From Epiperipatus broadwayi (Eukaryota > Onychophora > Udeonychophora > Euonychophora > Peripatidae): DNA of 64,000 bases. The translations under genes were made by a program, and so were the position numbers. The stretch covers positions 7,050,926 to 7,114,925 of the forward strand of contig JAQFVV010000031.1 in assembly GCA_028023455.1 (NCBI GenBank). The letters are read 5' to 3'. The notes below the pieces were generated by a model that saw only the letters and a program-made list of their open reading frames with translations, had not been told where the DNA came from and searched no databases. Position 1 is the first letter of the stretch; each line of letters begins with the position of its first letter. Below, piece by piece: positions 21,609-35,015 of this stretch.

Positions 21609-21896
21609 AAAGAAACTAGATCTAAATACAAACTCTGAGCGTTTATGAAACAATTTCTATTCAGCTTGCAAGCGTGAATTTTTTAGACACGTAATGTCTT
21701 CAAACTCAGCATAGCAAACCAGATAGCTATATGGGTCTGATCTCAGTTCAGCATCACCACATAGTAGAAGCCTCTGCAATCTATATCATTGCAAGAAAGA
21801 CCTCAAAGGTACATTTATGATAAACAAAAATGCAAGTTAAAAAACTTGCTAACGCTTGTATTTATGTCCACAGATGGCGTCCTACCAAAAACACCT

Positions 21897-21920
21897 ATAT
21901 ATATATATATATATATATAT
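21897..21920. repeat. (TA)n microsatellite
   Basis: TA tract that ends the retrozyme array inside the partial fifth unit. Confidence 0.95.
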
Positions 21921-24186
<2,266 letters not shown>

Positions 24187-24241
24187 AAAAAAAAGTCTTA
24201 TATATATATATATATATATATATAAGACTTTTTTTTTATAA

Positions 24242-24281
<40 letters not shown>
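24187..24281. repeat. Palindromic (TA)n tracts
   Basis: AAAAAAAGTCTTA, (TA)n, TAAGACTTTTTTT forms a hairpin-capable block, followed by a second TA tract that borders the next element. In copy B this has become a single TA tract of about 110 bp. Confidence 0.85.
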
Positions 24282-24288
<7 letters not shown>

Positions 24289-24743
24289 AAAAGTGGATAG
24301 GCAAAAAAATGAAGCAGGCATTAAAAGGTTTCACATTGCAAGAGCTTCTAGACAACTTCCAAAAACGATAAACACATTGACACCAGTGCATTGTATTAAT
24401 TGGAATGTATTTTGAAAGTGATTCAATTTGCAACATCTACAAATGAATACACAAATTTTTTATTACAAAATTCTGGTTATGATCTGGACCCACTGACGAG
24501 TGCTGGTTCAGCACGAAATACGTATATTGAAGATAATTTATCTTTTCTACATATATCTAGTGGTGTGTATCAGTTGTATAAGATGGAATGGGAAAGAGAT
24601 CTTGAAAGTCTTGGTTCAAACCCCCTCTAAATACATCATTTTGATTGTTAAATATATTAAGTATTGAATTATCTATTGTCACATATTTTATTCCTGATCA
24701 TTTATTTACAATGTTTTGTAAAGTAAGTTGGTCTCACCTATAA

Positions 24744-24748
<5 letters not shown>
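24282..24748 (+). mobile_element. Hammerhead-bearing non-coding element, copy A
   Basis: Lies between two (TA)n tracts. It contains a hammerhead-like domain at 24486-24531. The sequence after it (TTATCTTTTCTACATAT, GTGTATCAGTTGTATAAGAT, GAAAGTCTTGGTTCAAACCC) matches the order seen in the 12.7-13.3 and 10.5-10.7 kb foldbacks, so these are one family. The tail GGTTCAAACCCC resembles a tRNA B box. The open frame across it is probably incidental. Confidence 0.65.
24486..24531 (+). ncRNA. Hammerhead-like domain, stem I degraded
   Basis: Core CUGACGA, a perfect six-pair stem II GUGCUG-GUU-CAGCAC, GAAA, and the palindromic stem III AUACGUAU ending in triplet AUA. Stem I keeps only alternating pairs (CCCA against UUGA) compared with ACCAA/UUGGU in the 13.2-kb relative, so this copy is probably weak or dead. 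Confidence 0.6.
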
Positions 24749-24775
<27 letters not shown>

Positions 24776-25544
24776 GAATTGATTCAAATTACACAATAAG
24801 ACGTTGCTATTCCCTTTTGTTAAAAGGTGTTTACATTATGGCAGATTGAGAGCAACCCAGGTCTTTAATTATCGGAACTTCAAGTTCGTAACTTTGATTG
24901 TAAAGCGATGGAATTGTTGTGCTCATTTACTTCATTAGCATTCTATAACACTTCAACTCCTGACAAATTAATCAGAGATTAACAATTGCTACATATATGT
25001 GTATGATCTGTGTGTGCGTAAAGTAAGAGAATATTGCAAGGAGTTTTAGTTATTATTTCAGACCATTTTTTTACTACATTTTTTTTAATTTTACAATAAA
25101 ACATTTTACAAATGGATAATCAAATTCTTCACAAGTTGCTAACGCCAACTACATCTCAAAGTGTATTAGAAAAATATCTTAACAAAGTTATCCTATTTGA
25201 GTTCATCTCACAGAATTAGTGTGGTTAATGTTATTTAATAAAATCCACTAAAACAAGAACTATAATTAATCTCAAGACAGATTCTAAAACAAAAAGTTTC
25301 AATGTTTTGGTTAAAAAAGTGAGAGGAAAACTTTTTATATAAATAAATAAAACCATCTTTTAAAAAAACTTTTTGCGAAAAGGATTAAATTAAAATTATC
25401 TCTTGAAACACTTCTGTATTAAACTAAGTATATATTTTTTAAACATAGGTAAACTTTTGAGCATATATAAAAATTTTAACGGTAAATACAATATTATAGT
25501 TTAAATTCTTTTGTAGGCTTTCGCTTACGTGGTAATCCTCGTCA
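24749..25544. other. Non-coding part of duplication copy A
   Basis: Starts with a TA tract (24751-24774). The rest (TTCGTAACTTTGATTG near 24886; TTTCGCTTACGTGGTAATCC near 25518) has no ORF. The last bases may belong to the 3' UTR of the RTE LINE. Confidence 0.5.
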
Positions 25545-28540
25545 GCTTTGATTGAATTTATATATCATCATTATCAACCATTATCAATCCACTGCAGGAT
25601 GAAGCTCTCTGCAAGTTTAATCCATCTTCTCCGATCTTTAGCTTCTCTTCTCCACATCACCCCTGCACACTTTCTTATTTCATCCATCCATCTCACATGT
25701 GGTCTCTTTCAGGGTCTTTTACAATCTTTTGTAATCCAGTTTAAAATTTCAATAGTCCATCTATTATCATTTCTTCTAACAATATGTCCAGCCCAACTCC
25801 ACTTCAATCTTTTAATTTTTTCAATGAGGTCAGTAACACCTGTTTGTTCTCTTACCCATACATTGTGTTTACAATCTCTTATTGTTACTCCCAACATACA
25901 TCTCTCCATACTTCTTTGAGTAGTCTGAAGTCTCTGAATTGCTCTTCTATTAAGTGTCCAAGTCTCAGATCCATAAGTAAGAACTGGTAAAACACATTTG
26001 TTAAAAACCTTCCTTTTCAAACACATAGGCATATTTCCTTTTAGTATCAAGTTATTTCTACCAAAAGCACTCCAACCAAGTTTAATTCTATGATTAATTT
26101 CCTCCATTATGTTTCCATCTGTATTAATAATCTGACCAAGGTATTTGTAACTGTTAACTTTTTCTAATTCATCATAATCAATCTTTATTTTCATATTTTG
26201 AGCAAATCGATTAAACATTACTTTAGTCTTTTTAACATTTATCTTTAGTCCTACTTTCCTATTTTCATCTGATAATTGCAGCAACATTTTCTCCGGATCT
26301 GAAGCATTATTTGCAAAAACAACTACATCATCTGCAAAATCTCAATGACTTAAATAATCACCATTTACTTTCAGTTTTTTAGTTTCCCATTTTAATCCAC
26401 AAAATACTTCATGCAGCACTGCTGTAAAAAGTTTTGGAGATATGGAGTCACCTTGTCTTACACCTTTCTCAATGTTGATTTTTCCAGTATCATTATGTAA
26501 TCTAATTGTTGCTGTTGCATTTTTATAAATATTCTTTAAAATATGACAATATCCTGGATCTATACCTTGATGATCTAATGCTTTAATCACTGAAGAAATG
26601 TTTATAGAATCATATGCCTTTTCATAATCTACAAATACTAAGCATAATTGTCCTTTCTATAACTTCTCTCAATACCTGGATATGATCTACTGTACTAAAA
26701 CCACTTTTAAATCTGGCTTGTTCTCTTGGTTGGTGGAAATCCAATGTTCTCTGTAGACGAGTAGTAATTATCTTGGTAAAAATTTTATATAAAACTGATA
26801 AAAGGCTGATAGATAGGTCTGTAATTTCTAATATCTTCTTTATCACCTTTTTTAAATATTAATATTATTACTGCATTCTTCCAATCATCCGGTACATCTT
26901 TATCATTTAGACATTTGGTATATAACTTTGTTAAAAAATTTCTATTTCTTCACCTGCTTCTTTTAATATATCAATTATAATTCCATCATTACCTGGAGCC
27001 TTTCCTTTCTTCATACATTTAATTACATGTCTCATTTCTTCATTTAAAATTCTGGACAATTTGGAAGATGTAATAGATATAGGAGGTACTTGTTCTTTAT
27101 TACTATATAATTCTTGATAAAAATCTTCTACCAATTTCATGATGTCATCTCTTCTTTTAGTAATAATTCCATCTTTTTTTCTTATTGCAGATATAAATTT
27201 CCTACCAATACCAACATTTTGTTTTACATTCTTAAGACTTTTATTTTTTTCTACAGCTTTCCTTGCTAGTTCACAGTTATACTTTCTTATATCATTTTAA
27301 CTTTTTTCCGCACCATTTTAAAAAATTCGAGATATTCAATTCTTTTTAATGCATCATTTTTGTATATCTTCATATTCCTTCTTTTCTTCAAACATTCTTT
27401 AGTATCAGTAGAAATTTTATTGGTAAATTGCTGTTTCTTTCTACCAACTATCTTTGTTGCAGTTTTCAAAAGTGTATCAGTTATTTTCATATTTATTTCA
27501 TTCAAATCTGAATCATGTTCAAAATCTACTAATACTTGAAACCGATTTGTAAGTTCTAATTTAAATTCATTAGAATGTTTGTGAAGATTAGGAATATCAA
27601 CTGTAAATTTTGTTTTTCTTAATAATTTTTGTCTCTCTAGTTTTACATTAACACATATCTTACACCTTACTAATCGATGACCACTTCCTGTATTAAATTT
27701 ATTAAGAACATTACAATCTTGAAATATGTATTTCCTGTTAGTCAAAATATAATCAAATTCTGCTGTACCTTCATTTGGATGCTTTCATGTCCATTTCCTT
27801 TTAACATTTTTCTCAAAAAAAGAATTCATAATATAAAGTTTTTCTTTTTCTGCAAACTCCACAAGTCTATGTCCTCTCTCATTTCTATTACCATAATCAA
27901 AATTACCCACATCACTTTCATCTTTCATTTTTTTACCAATTCTAGCATTAAAGTCTCCCATAACAATTTTAAAATGGTGTTTACTCTGATCAAAAGCCTT
28001 TTGTACATCCATATAAAAATCTTCTACTACTTCATCACTATGAGAACTTGTTGGGGCACTAACCTGAATTATCTGCATTTGGTATCTGCTATTAAGTTGT
28101 ACAACTAATCTTGTCACTCTGTCCGATACACCATCAATCTCCACAATATTGTTCTTCCACTTTTTATTTATAATGAATTCTACTCCACTTGTATTTCCAA
28201 TATTTGTGTCTTTATAATAGAGTATATGTTTACTTTTTAAATCAATTGTCTCTTCACCTTTTCTTATAACTTCACAAAGTCCAATAATGTCCCATTTAAT
28301 ATAAGAGAGTTCTTCTTCTAATTCTTGCAATCTTCCTTCACTTGAAAGTGATCTGCAGTTGTAAGTATCTAAATAAAAAGTCATCATCAAATGGCCGCCT
28401 GGGTCTGCAATCAGGGGATTCTTAGCATCCTCTACCTTCGGCCAGCAACCACTGCCTTGGTTGGTGACTTTACAGGCTCCTGGGAATAAGGGCCATGCTT
28501 TATTTTTGTCTGTCATAATTGTATATATGTATTGGGAAAA
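25545..28540 (-). pseudogene. RTE-type LINE, copy A (endonuclease-reverse transcriptase)
   Basis: Minus-strand order: an AP-like endonuclease (28516-27287, in two frames) with TYNCRSL, GLCEV, APTSS, VMGDFNARIG and DYILTN. Then the [27 protein letters not shown] and FADDVVVFANN. Then the C-terminal RTE signature SYKYLGQIIN, VLPVLTYGSETWTL and AGHIVRR. The 3' end near 25555 has CATCATTATCAACC (plus strand), typical of this clade. At least two frameshifts (near 26640 and 26830), a stop just before the FADD motif (26342) and SGH instead of the endonuclease SDH (near 27676) make it inactive. RTE elements encode one protein that nicks DNA and copies its own RNA. Confidence 0.85.
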
Positions 28541-28821
28541 TATTTATCATTTACACAAACATTCATTCTGCCTTATCAGGCACTGAGAAGAAAGACCATG
28601 GTGTTTCTTGATCTTAAACTCAGAGGTAAAAAGCCAATAAACTCACCATGCTGGCTAATACATGTTGGTGAGCAGCCCATCCATGTTCGTATACTATATG
28701 AATAATCACAAAGTAATAACAGCTGCAACGACAAGAACGTATGGAGTGGACATTAGGAATTTACCCTGCTTGGTTCCTTTAAGGCCTCCAAGAGGAATCA
28801 AAGGGTCTCCTTTCAGTTAAT
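28541..28821. other. LINE 5' flank / UTR
   Basis: Moderate GC, e.g. GGCAGCCCATCC-like stretch near 28675 and AGGCCTCCAAGAGG near 28780. Probably 5' UTR of the RTE element or its junction with the retrozyme unit; no ORF. Confidence 0.4.
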
Positions 28822-29131
28822 AGCATCAATAGATGGTGTTTTATCAAAAACACCGTCAAAGCATCTGTTTGTTTACATAAATGCCAGAGTAAGCATTCAC
28901 TATCTTTTTCATTAGTTTCACCCTCAGATCATGATTTCAAGCTGATTTGCTATCATCAGTGAAGGATAGGAAAAAGAAACTAGATCTAAACACTAAACTC
29001 TGAGCGTTTATGAAACAATTTCTATTCAGCTTGCAAGCGTGAATCTTTTAGACACGTAATGTCTTCAATATCAGCATAGCAAGCCAGATAGCTATATGGG
29101 TCTGATATCAGTTCAGTTTCACCACTTAGTA
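28822..29131 (-). mobile_element. Single diverged retrozyme unit, copy A
   Basis: Aligns by eye with the 409-bp unit from AGATGGTGTTTTATC to TAGTAGAAGCCT. Shared blocks include TTTACATAAA, AAACTCTGAGCGTTTATG, TTCAGCTTGCAAGCGTGAAT and AGATAGCTATATGGGTCTGA. It lacks the unit's first 60 and last 60 bp and ends at a TA tract. It lies 5' of the RTE ORF in the same orientation. Confidence 0.75.
28914..28972 (-). ncRNA. Type I hammerhead ribozyme in single unit, copy A
   Basis: Stem I CCUUCA/UGAGGG (one G-U), core CUGAUGA, stem II AGC-AAAUCA-GCU, GAAA, palindromic stem III AUCAUGAU, triplet AUC. Core complete; the second core position N7 is U here and C in the array, as expected for a free position. 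Confidence 0.75.
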
Positions 29132-29653
29132 GAAGCCTATATATATATATATGATGCCACCTGCAATGCAAAGTACTATGGCATCTTCTTTATTGGAATC
29201 AAGAATCTCTCAGCAACTATGCCCAGAGAAACCTGTTAGCCACATTATCTTCCCTCCCCATTCCCCATATTAAATTTTACCAAATTCTCTATCTTGCTCT
29301 ATTCCATTTCCACAATATTATATTTTTCACTATATGAACTTTATATCTAAATCTTCCTTATTTTTTTTCAAATCCAGCATGAAAAACAAAAATGCACTTC
29401 CTGTATAGTCAATTTGTTTATATTTATTCTCCCACAACTTCATTATTTGCATCCTTTCTGTTCTGTATATAGGCATTTATATTTAATTGACAGATGCCTA
29501 ATATTTTCCATTCCAAACTTACAGACTAAATCATCCACATTCCTGCATTAATGTGTATATCCCCTTGTCGCTATTAATCCTATTCAAACCTTAAACAGTA
29601 AACTGCTTTCCTTGCTATTATCATAAATTAACTCACAACCAATGTTCTGTTTA

Positions 29654-29752
<99 letters not shown>

Positions 29753-31100
29753 ACCCTTTTTTACTCTCCATAATAATTCTTCATCTCTCCAAACCCCTAT
29801 TTTTTTATTAATTCATCTATTCTTCTATTCCATTCTTTGACACTGTAACACTCAACAATTTTCTTAACACAATCATCCGATCTTTTGTACAAGTATGCTG
29901 AGGTAACATCTTTATCCAAATACCCTGCATACCATATTGCCTTTCTCATGCATCTTATCTGTTCTTTACTCACAATCTAATTAAGTAACTATTTTGTCTA
30001 TTCAATTACTATCCATAAATTGCAATCTACCAAACATTTTCATTTTGTTTTTTGAATCTTGCATATAAACATTTTTCCATTCCATTTTTCCTTGAATATC
30101 TAATTTGTCATCCATACATCTGTATCTAATGCATGTCTTCCTACCTCATTTTGTACCTTTTTAAATTAATCTAAAACCACTTAACTAAAACATGATGCAT
30201 CATTACAATAAGTTAACTCTGCTACTGCCACTCATTTCCATACAATTCTTGCTACATCATATTTATTATATGAAAGCACTGTTAATTTTTCCAGTCTCTT
30301 TTTTTCTTTGCTTCATTTATCATTTTTTTCACCCATTCATCCAAGCAATTTTTCTGTTTATTTAAGACAATTGCCAAGTAGTTATGCCTATTCTCCACAT
30401 TTAATTTTGCATCCCTCTATAAATCTTTTGTCTTCTATTTCCTCAGTGTTAATCATTATTACTTTTGATTTTTCTTCACCTAGCTAATTCCAACTTCTTA
30501 CTTACCCTTGTGCATGTCTTCAGCATAATTTCCATATTTACTTTCTGTGTACAAAACAATATCAGCAAATAGAAGACATGATAATGTAATATACTCTTTG
30601 CCATCTATTAATGTTATCTCTACCTTTTTTTTTAGAATTTTTATTGCTTTCACCATTTTTCTCAAATATGATAAAAACAAAATATGTGATATAAGATATA
30701 CTTGCCTCCTCTATACCATAAAAATAATATATAACTGTCTACCTGAATTTCTTTTAATATCTATAAGTTGTGAGACTATAATTAATCTATATCCTATATG
30801 CCTATCTGATTAAAAACATACTTGCATTTCCCCCACTATTTTATTTTCTTCCATCCATTTTGCCACCCTTCCAGTCATCATATTTGCAAAAACTTTATAT
30901 ATCACTGACATTACCATTATCGGTCTATAATTATTTAACTTTTTTATGATTCTTACTTTTTCCTTTAAATGATATTCCACCTATCTCCAAATTCTGTTTT
31001 TGTGCCATCTTATAAAAACATGATAATAGATTTAATTTTGACCTAATTTCCAAATTCATAACCATTTCTGCTGCTCTTTAAACTACCTATATGTGTATAT
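29132..31100 (-). pseudogene. Second decayed LINE reverse transcriptase, copy A
   Basis: Minus-strand translation near 30960-30840 gives LNNYRPIMVMSVIYKVFAN and then RVAKWMEENKIVGE (RT motif region). Near 30580-30500 it gives SCLLFADIVLYTESKYG (FADD motif with one D lost). Near 30150 it gives QNEVGRHALDTD. Near 29540 it gives DLVCKFGMENIRHL followed by YKCLY (C-terminal zinc-finger-like CxxCG...H...C...Y). This order fits an I/R1/Jockey-like LINE rather than RTE. Stops are frequent. A TA tract (29659-29748) sits inside it. Confidence 0.6.
29659..29748. repeat. (TA)n microsatellite
   Basis: Pure TA tract of about 90 bp inside the LINE remnant; copy B has it at 62128-62214. Confidence 0.95.
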
Positions 31101-31133
31101 GCACAAGTTGGCAAGAAACACACAGTTTTATTT

Positions 31134-31427
31134 TCATTGCCTTCTTAATACACCATTTAAATGATTTTTGAATAGTTTCAGAGAGATAACTTTTTTAAAA
31201 ACTAAATCTTTATTATTAAAATCAAATCTTTTTTTACAATACTGTATTTTAAAACCAATTAATTCTTTCAGATTTTGGTTATTAAAATTGTCTTTGTTAT
31301 ATAAATCTTGACAGTTATTCATAAAAATTAAAGTGATTTTGATGTAATTTTTTTTAACAATAACCAAACTCTGTAAAATGTTCTCCTTATTATGATTTAA
31401 CAGTACATATTTAGAGACATATTTCAT
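31134..31427 (-). pseudogene. Unrecognised ORF fragment next to (TA)n
   Basis: A 97-codon open frame, rich in K, N, I and L, starting inside a TA tract. It is duplicated at 63678-63910, where the corresponding frame has lost its end. No motif was recognised. It could be the N-terminal part of a PLE or of the neighbouring LINE; no function is claimed. Confidence 0.3.
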
Positions 31428-31430
31428 ATA

Positions 31431-32804
31431 TATATATATACTAAAATCTGTGTAAACATTACAAAATATAAATAAAAAATATGCTCTGTTTATGATAAAA
31501 ATAAGTATACCAAAAGCATTTATTAAACTACAAATAAACTGATATAGATAAGTATCACTGATTTGTAGTAACTAGAATCTCTTTAAGTTTACTAAATTAT
31601 TATGGTTCATAATAAATAAAAAATTACCTTAAGTCCATGAAAAGATTATATTATATATAAAGGGAAGTTACGTTTACACATATACTTTTAACTTTGTACA
31701 GATGTAAAAGAGATCTTTGCAGTGTATTTGTGAAGGATATGATTGATAGATTTTTAAAATATTCAGTCAAAATTGGGCTTACACATTTCCTGGTAGAGTT
31801 TCATCAAACTTTGTTAGCTTACCCAGTTGAGAAGTGTGCCATTTGTAACTGAATCTAGATGGATGGCATAGGCTTGGAGTTAGTTTAGCACACATATTTA
31901 CATATCCTGTTGAGAGGGGTGTATACTTGCAAAAAAGTTTTTTAGTAAATTCAGTCACTCAACTGTTTGATAAGGTTTTTTAAAATACACACTTATGATA
32001 TTGGTGATTAGTGCGCAGTGACAGCAAGGAAAGACCAAAGACAAAATTTATTTTCTGCAGTTACCTAGTTGTATACCTTCCCCTTTCTGCAAAACAGGTT
32101 TTTAATATAATTAAAACAAGCAAATAAATTTTTTTTATCACTAATGTTAACAAAATTCCCAAATAAAAAAAACAAACATGTTTGCTTGCATCACAACTAG
32201 TTGTTATTTTAATTTCTAAAAAAATATGTTCAATTGAAATTTTAAAACATTTGGAAAATATCTAACAAAGAAATTTACTTTGATATTGTGATAAACTATT
32301 TTATATCAAAAGTTTATTAAACTCAACATTGTTTAAAATAATTTTATTCCTATAGTGTAACTTTTCAACAAGTTTATTTAAGTGAAATAAATTAGATTTA
32401 TTTTTAAAATTTAATCAAAAATAGAAAAAGAAAATCCAACTCCAATTTTCTTCATGTTTGAATAAGTGTATCTGTACCTGTGCAGGTAAGTGTCTCTACT
32501 ATATAGATACCTAACTTTAATGATAAAATCTAAATTTAATTTATAAAATCTGATTCCAACTGATGATTGACAATTTCTTTTATTTTTTTAAATATAAATT
32601 GAAATATAAATTGAAAAAGACAATTTATCTCAATATAATTAATGGCATATACCACTCTTCCATTCGGTTATAAATAAATATTATTATGTTTATAAAGAGT
32701 CAATAATAAAATCAATACTTCTTTTTTTAAAAACTTTTATGTAATATTATTGTTTTTTCTAAGACTAAAAAATATAGAATAAATTTAATTTTTTTTTTTC
32801 ATGT
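31431..32804. other. Non-coding DNA
   Basis: Outside the duplication. No gene. The segment 31700-31990 is less AT-rich but contains stops in all frames. Confidence 0.45.
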
Positions 32805-32895
32805 GTCATAGTATCAGCCAGGAAACAAGCCCACTAACTTGGGACAACTGCTTGTAAAGCAGCTAACGCTAACCTCTCGACCACCAATGCTTGAC
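32805..32895 (-). mobile_element. tRNA-derived SINE, second copy
   Basis: Minus strand reads GGTGGTCGAGAGGTTAGCGT (A box), an internal hairpin CTGCTTTACAAGCAG, a diverged B-box region, and the end CTATGACAC followed by an A-rich tail. It is the same family as 6475-6580; the B box here is degraded (GGGCTTGTTTCC). Confidence 0.7.
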
Positions 32896-33147
32896 ATGGT
32901 ATGGATAATTATTAATGTAACATTCATTCATACAAGAATGGAAAGTGAATCCCATTTTTAATGACCTTGTTTTAATAATTGAATTGATGTTAATGATTGT
33001 AAGCATTAAATTGACTTTATTTCATTAATTACTTATATGTTGATCTATGTTAACTATTGAAACAGATTCTGAGATTCAGATTCCATTTCACACATTTCAC
33101 CATCCTATCTGATCCCTCACCACCAAACTGAATTCAAATCACAGTCC

Positions 33148-33242
<95 letters not shown>

Positions 33243-34925
33243 CTATTTAGTTCAATTTTTTTAAAATTTTTGTATTCAAAATAAACGTCAACAAGAGATT
33301 TAAAAATCTTAAATTAAATAAATCAATAATAATGTTTTATATAATTTTAATAGATGGTATATGTGTGTAAATTACAGGTATATATTAAAAGTGATCTGGG
33401 ATTAGGTATAAATTAATATTTATGTTTGTATATGTTATATGAAAATGTATATTTAAAATTTTTTTATACTAAACATATGGATGGATGTAATGGCTGTTGG
33501 GATGGTGCAATCTGCTTGGTAGCTTGTAAAAGCATTCTAAACCAAAATCAATTAGCATGATTAAATTGTTATCTCTATTAGAAAATTAAATAAATTTCAT
33601 TAACAAAATTTATCATTTGGTAAAATATATTTCTGAGCCAGAAATAGAATTACAACAATTGTTTTAAAAATACTAATCCCTTTGCATTGTTTTACACTAC
33701 CTGTTTAACAAAGGAGAAATTCCTTACTAAAAGCTGTTCTGCAGTATTATTTTATAGCTGCATGTATTACAACTTAATAGCATTCCTTAGAAAAACCAGT
33801 GTCATATAAATAGGGCCCAAATTCAGTCATCATGGAGAGTACTTAAATTCGTAAGGCATACACGGAATGAATCTATATCATTTAAATTTTCAAAAAACAC
33901 CTTCTCTCCAAGACCAAGCCAGCTCAACTCCATTCAGCCAGCCACTACTGATGAACATCCACAAACCTGCTGCCATACCATGAAAACCAAACAGGTGATC
34001 AGCTACCTGCTTTCCAAAGATAATACTGTAAAGTGCCACCTTTATGAACTCAGAACTTTCTCCTGATTAACGCTTAAAATATGAAAGAATTTAATATTAA
34101 TTATTTGTAACTTTTATAGTCTATTTTATTCTATAACCATTTCGATTAGCCTCATAATTTCTTTCATTTTTAATTTAATGTGGCAATTATTTTATTAATA
34201 TTTTGTCTAATATATAATTTAAATGCTAAATGATATTTCAATGAACTCCCACCCTCACCAGCATAGTTATATTTACCTTAGCTCCTCGCATTAGATAGAA
34301 GTAACACTTAATTAATTAGTTTGTTTTAACTTTAAAAACTATAACGCTTACCAGGTTGGGAGAGGATTTAAAAGAAAAAATGTTTTGCTAATTATTATAC
34401 TTTTTGCGTAAACAACAGTGGGAGAAATAAAGTTTCACCTTTGATTAGTTTACAATTTATTTAATGTTAATAATCTTTTTAAGAGTGCAATATTAATGCA
34501 CAAATATATTAAATGTATATATTACTTTTTTATGTCTTTATTCTCACCCATCTAAACATATATATATATATGAATATTTTTCATAAAGCACACCTTAGAT
34601 TCTATATTATACATATGTGGAGTTTTATTAAATAGGTGTAATAAAAAGGGGGAGGGGATTTAGAACTTTCATTGGTAGTAAAAATACTTTTCTAATAATG
34701 TCTTTAAACTACATTTTATAAGTATGATCATATAATTATCTTTGATGTTATCATTATAGGTTGTAAGCTTAATTAGAAATATTTGACTAGTTATTAGTCT
34801 GTCCCAAAACATTGTTAGCATAGGCCACTCTTCATGTTATTAAGCTTTATCTAGAGACGTGCGCTGGAATGCTGGAGTCATCTCATCTTCGTTTCAGGTC
34901 ATGAACAAGGTGATGAATGTCCCTG
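32896..34925. other. Non-coding DNA
   Basis: Includes a TA tract (33152-33238) and an unusually GC-rich stretch at 33890-34070 (for example AAGACCAAGCCAGCTCAACT, ACCATGAAAACCAAACAGGT). The stretch has no long ORF and no recognisable family. 34840-34925 is also less AT-rich. Confidence 0.45.
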
Positions 34926-34927
34926 AA

Positions 34928-35014
<87 letters not shown>
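34926..35014. repeat. (TA)n microsatellite
   Basis: Pure TA tract of roughly 85 bp. Confidence 0.95.

Positions 35015-35015
<1 letters not shown>

Larger units (their letters stand above)
20183..21896 (-). mobile_element. Retrozyme: tandem array of 409-bp hammerhead units
   Basis: Units start with GATAAACAAAAATGCAAGTT at 20183, 20592, 21001, 21410 and 21819, so the period is exactly 409 bp every time. There are four full units and a 78-bp partial one. The units differ from each other at only a few bases. Each unit carries one type I hammerhead on the minus strand. No ORF longer than a few dozen codons exists, so the transcribed RNA is the likely functional product. Tandem units with a self-cleaving ribozyme per period are the defining layout of retrozymes, whose monomers are cut out and circularised and are thought to be copied by PLE reverse transcriptase. 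The array is bordered by (TA)n on both sides and a PLE copy lies 45 bp away. Confidence 0.8.

Noticed and set aside
20183-21896. CRISPR-like array
   Set aside because: The period is 409 bp with the whole unit conserved, with no short repeat and variable spacer pattern. The host is clearly eukaryotic.
24400-24630. Protein-coding gene over the hammerhead element (also 56717-57088)
   Set aside because: The frame is disrupted between the two copies and overlaps the ribozyme; the conserved property is RNA structure.
25548-25990. Plus-strand open frames over the RTE 3' half (also 58049-58440, 27677-28108, 60128-60517)
   Set aside because: Antisense shadows of the LINE; the minus strand carries the conserved RT and endonuclease motifs.
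33940-34010. Hammerhead at CTGATGAACATCC...GAAAAC
   Set aside because: CTGATGA and GAAA occur in the right order but no stem II can be formed between them.
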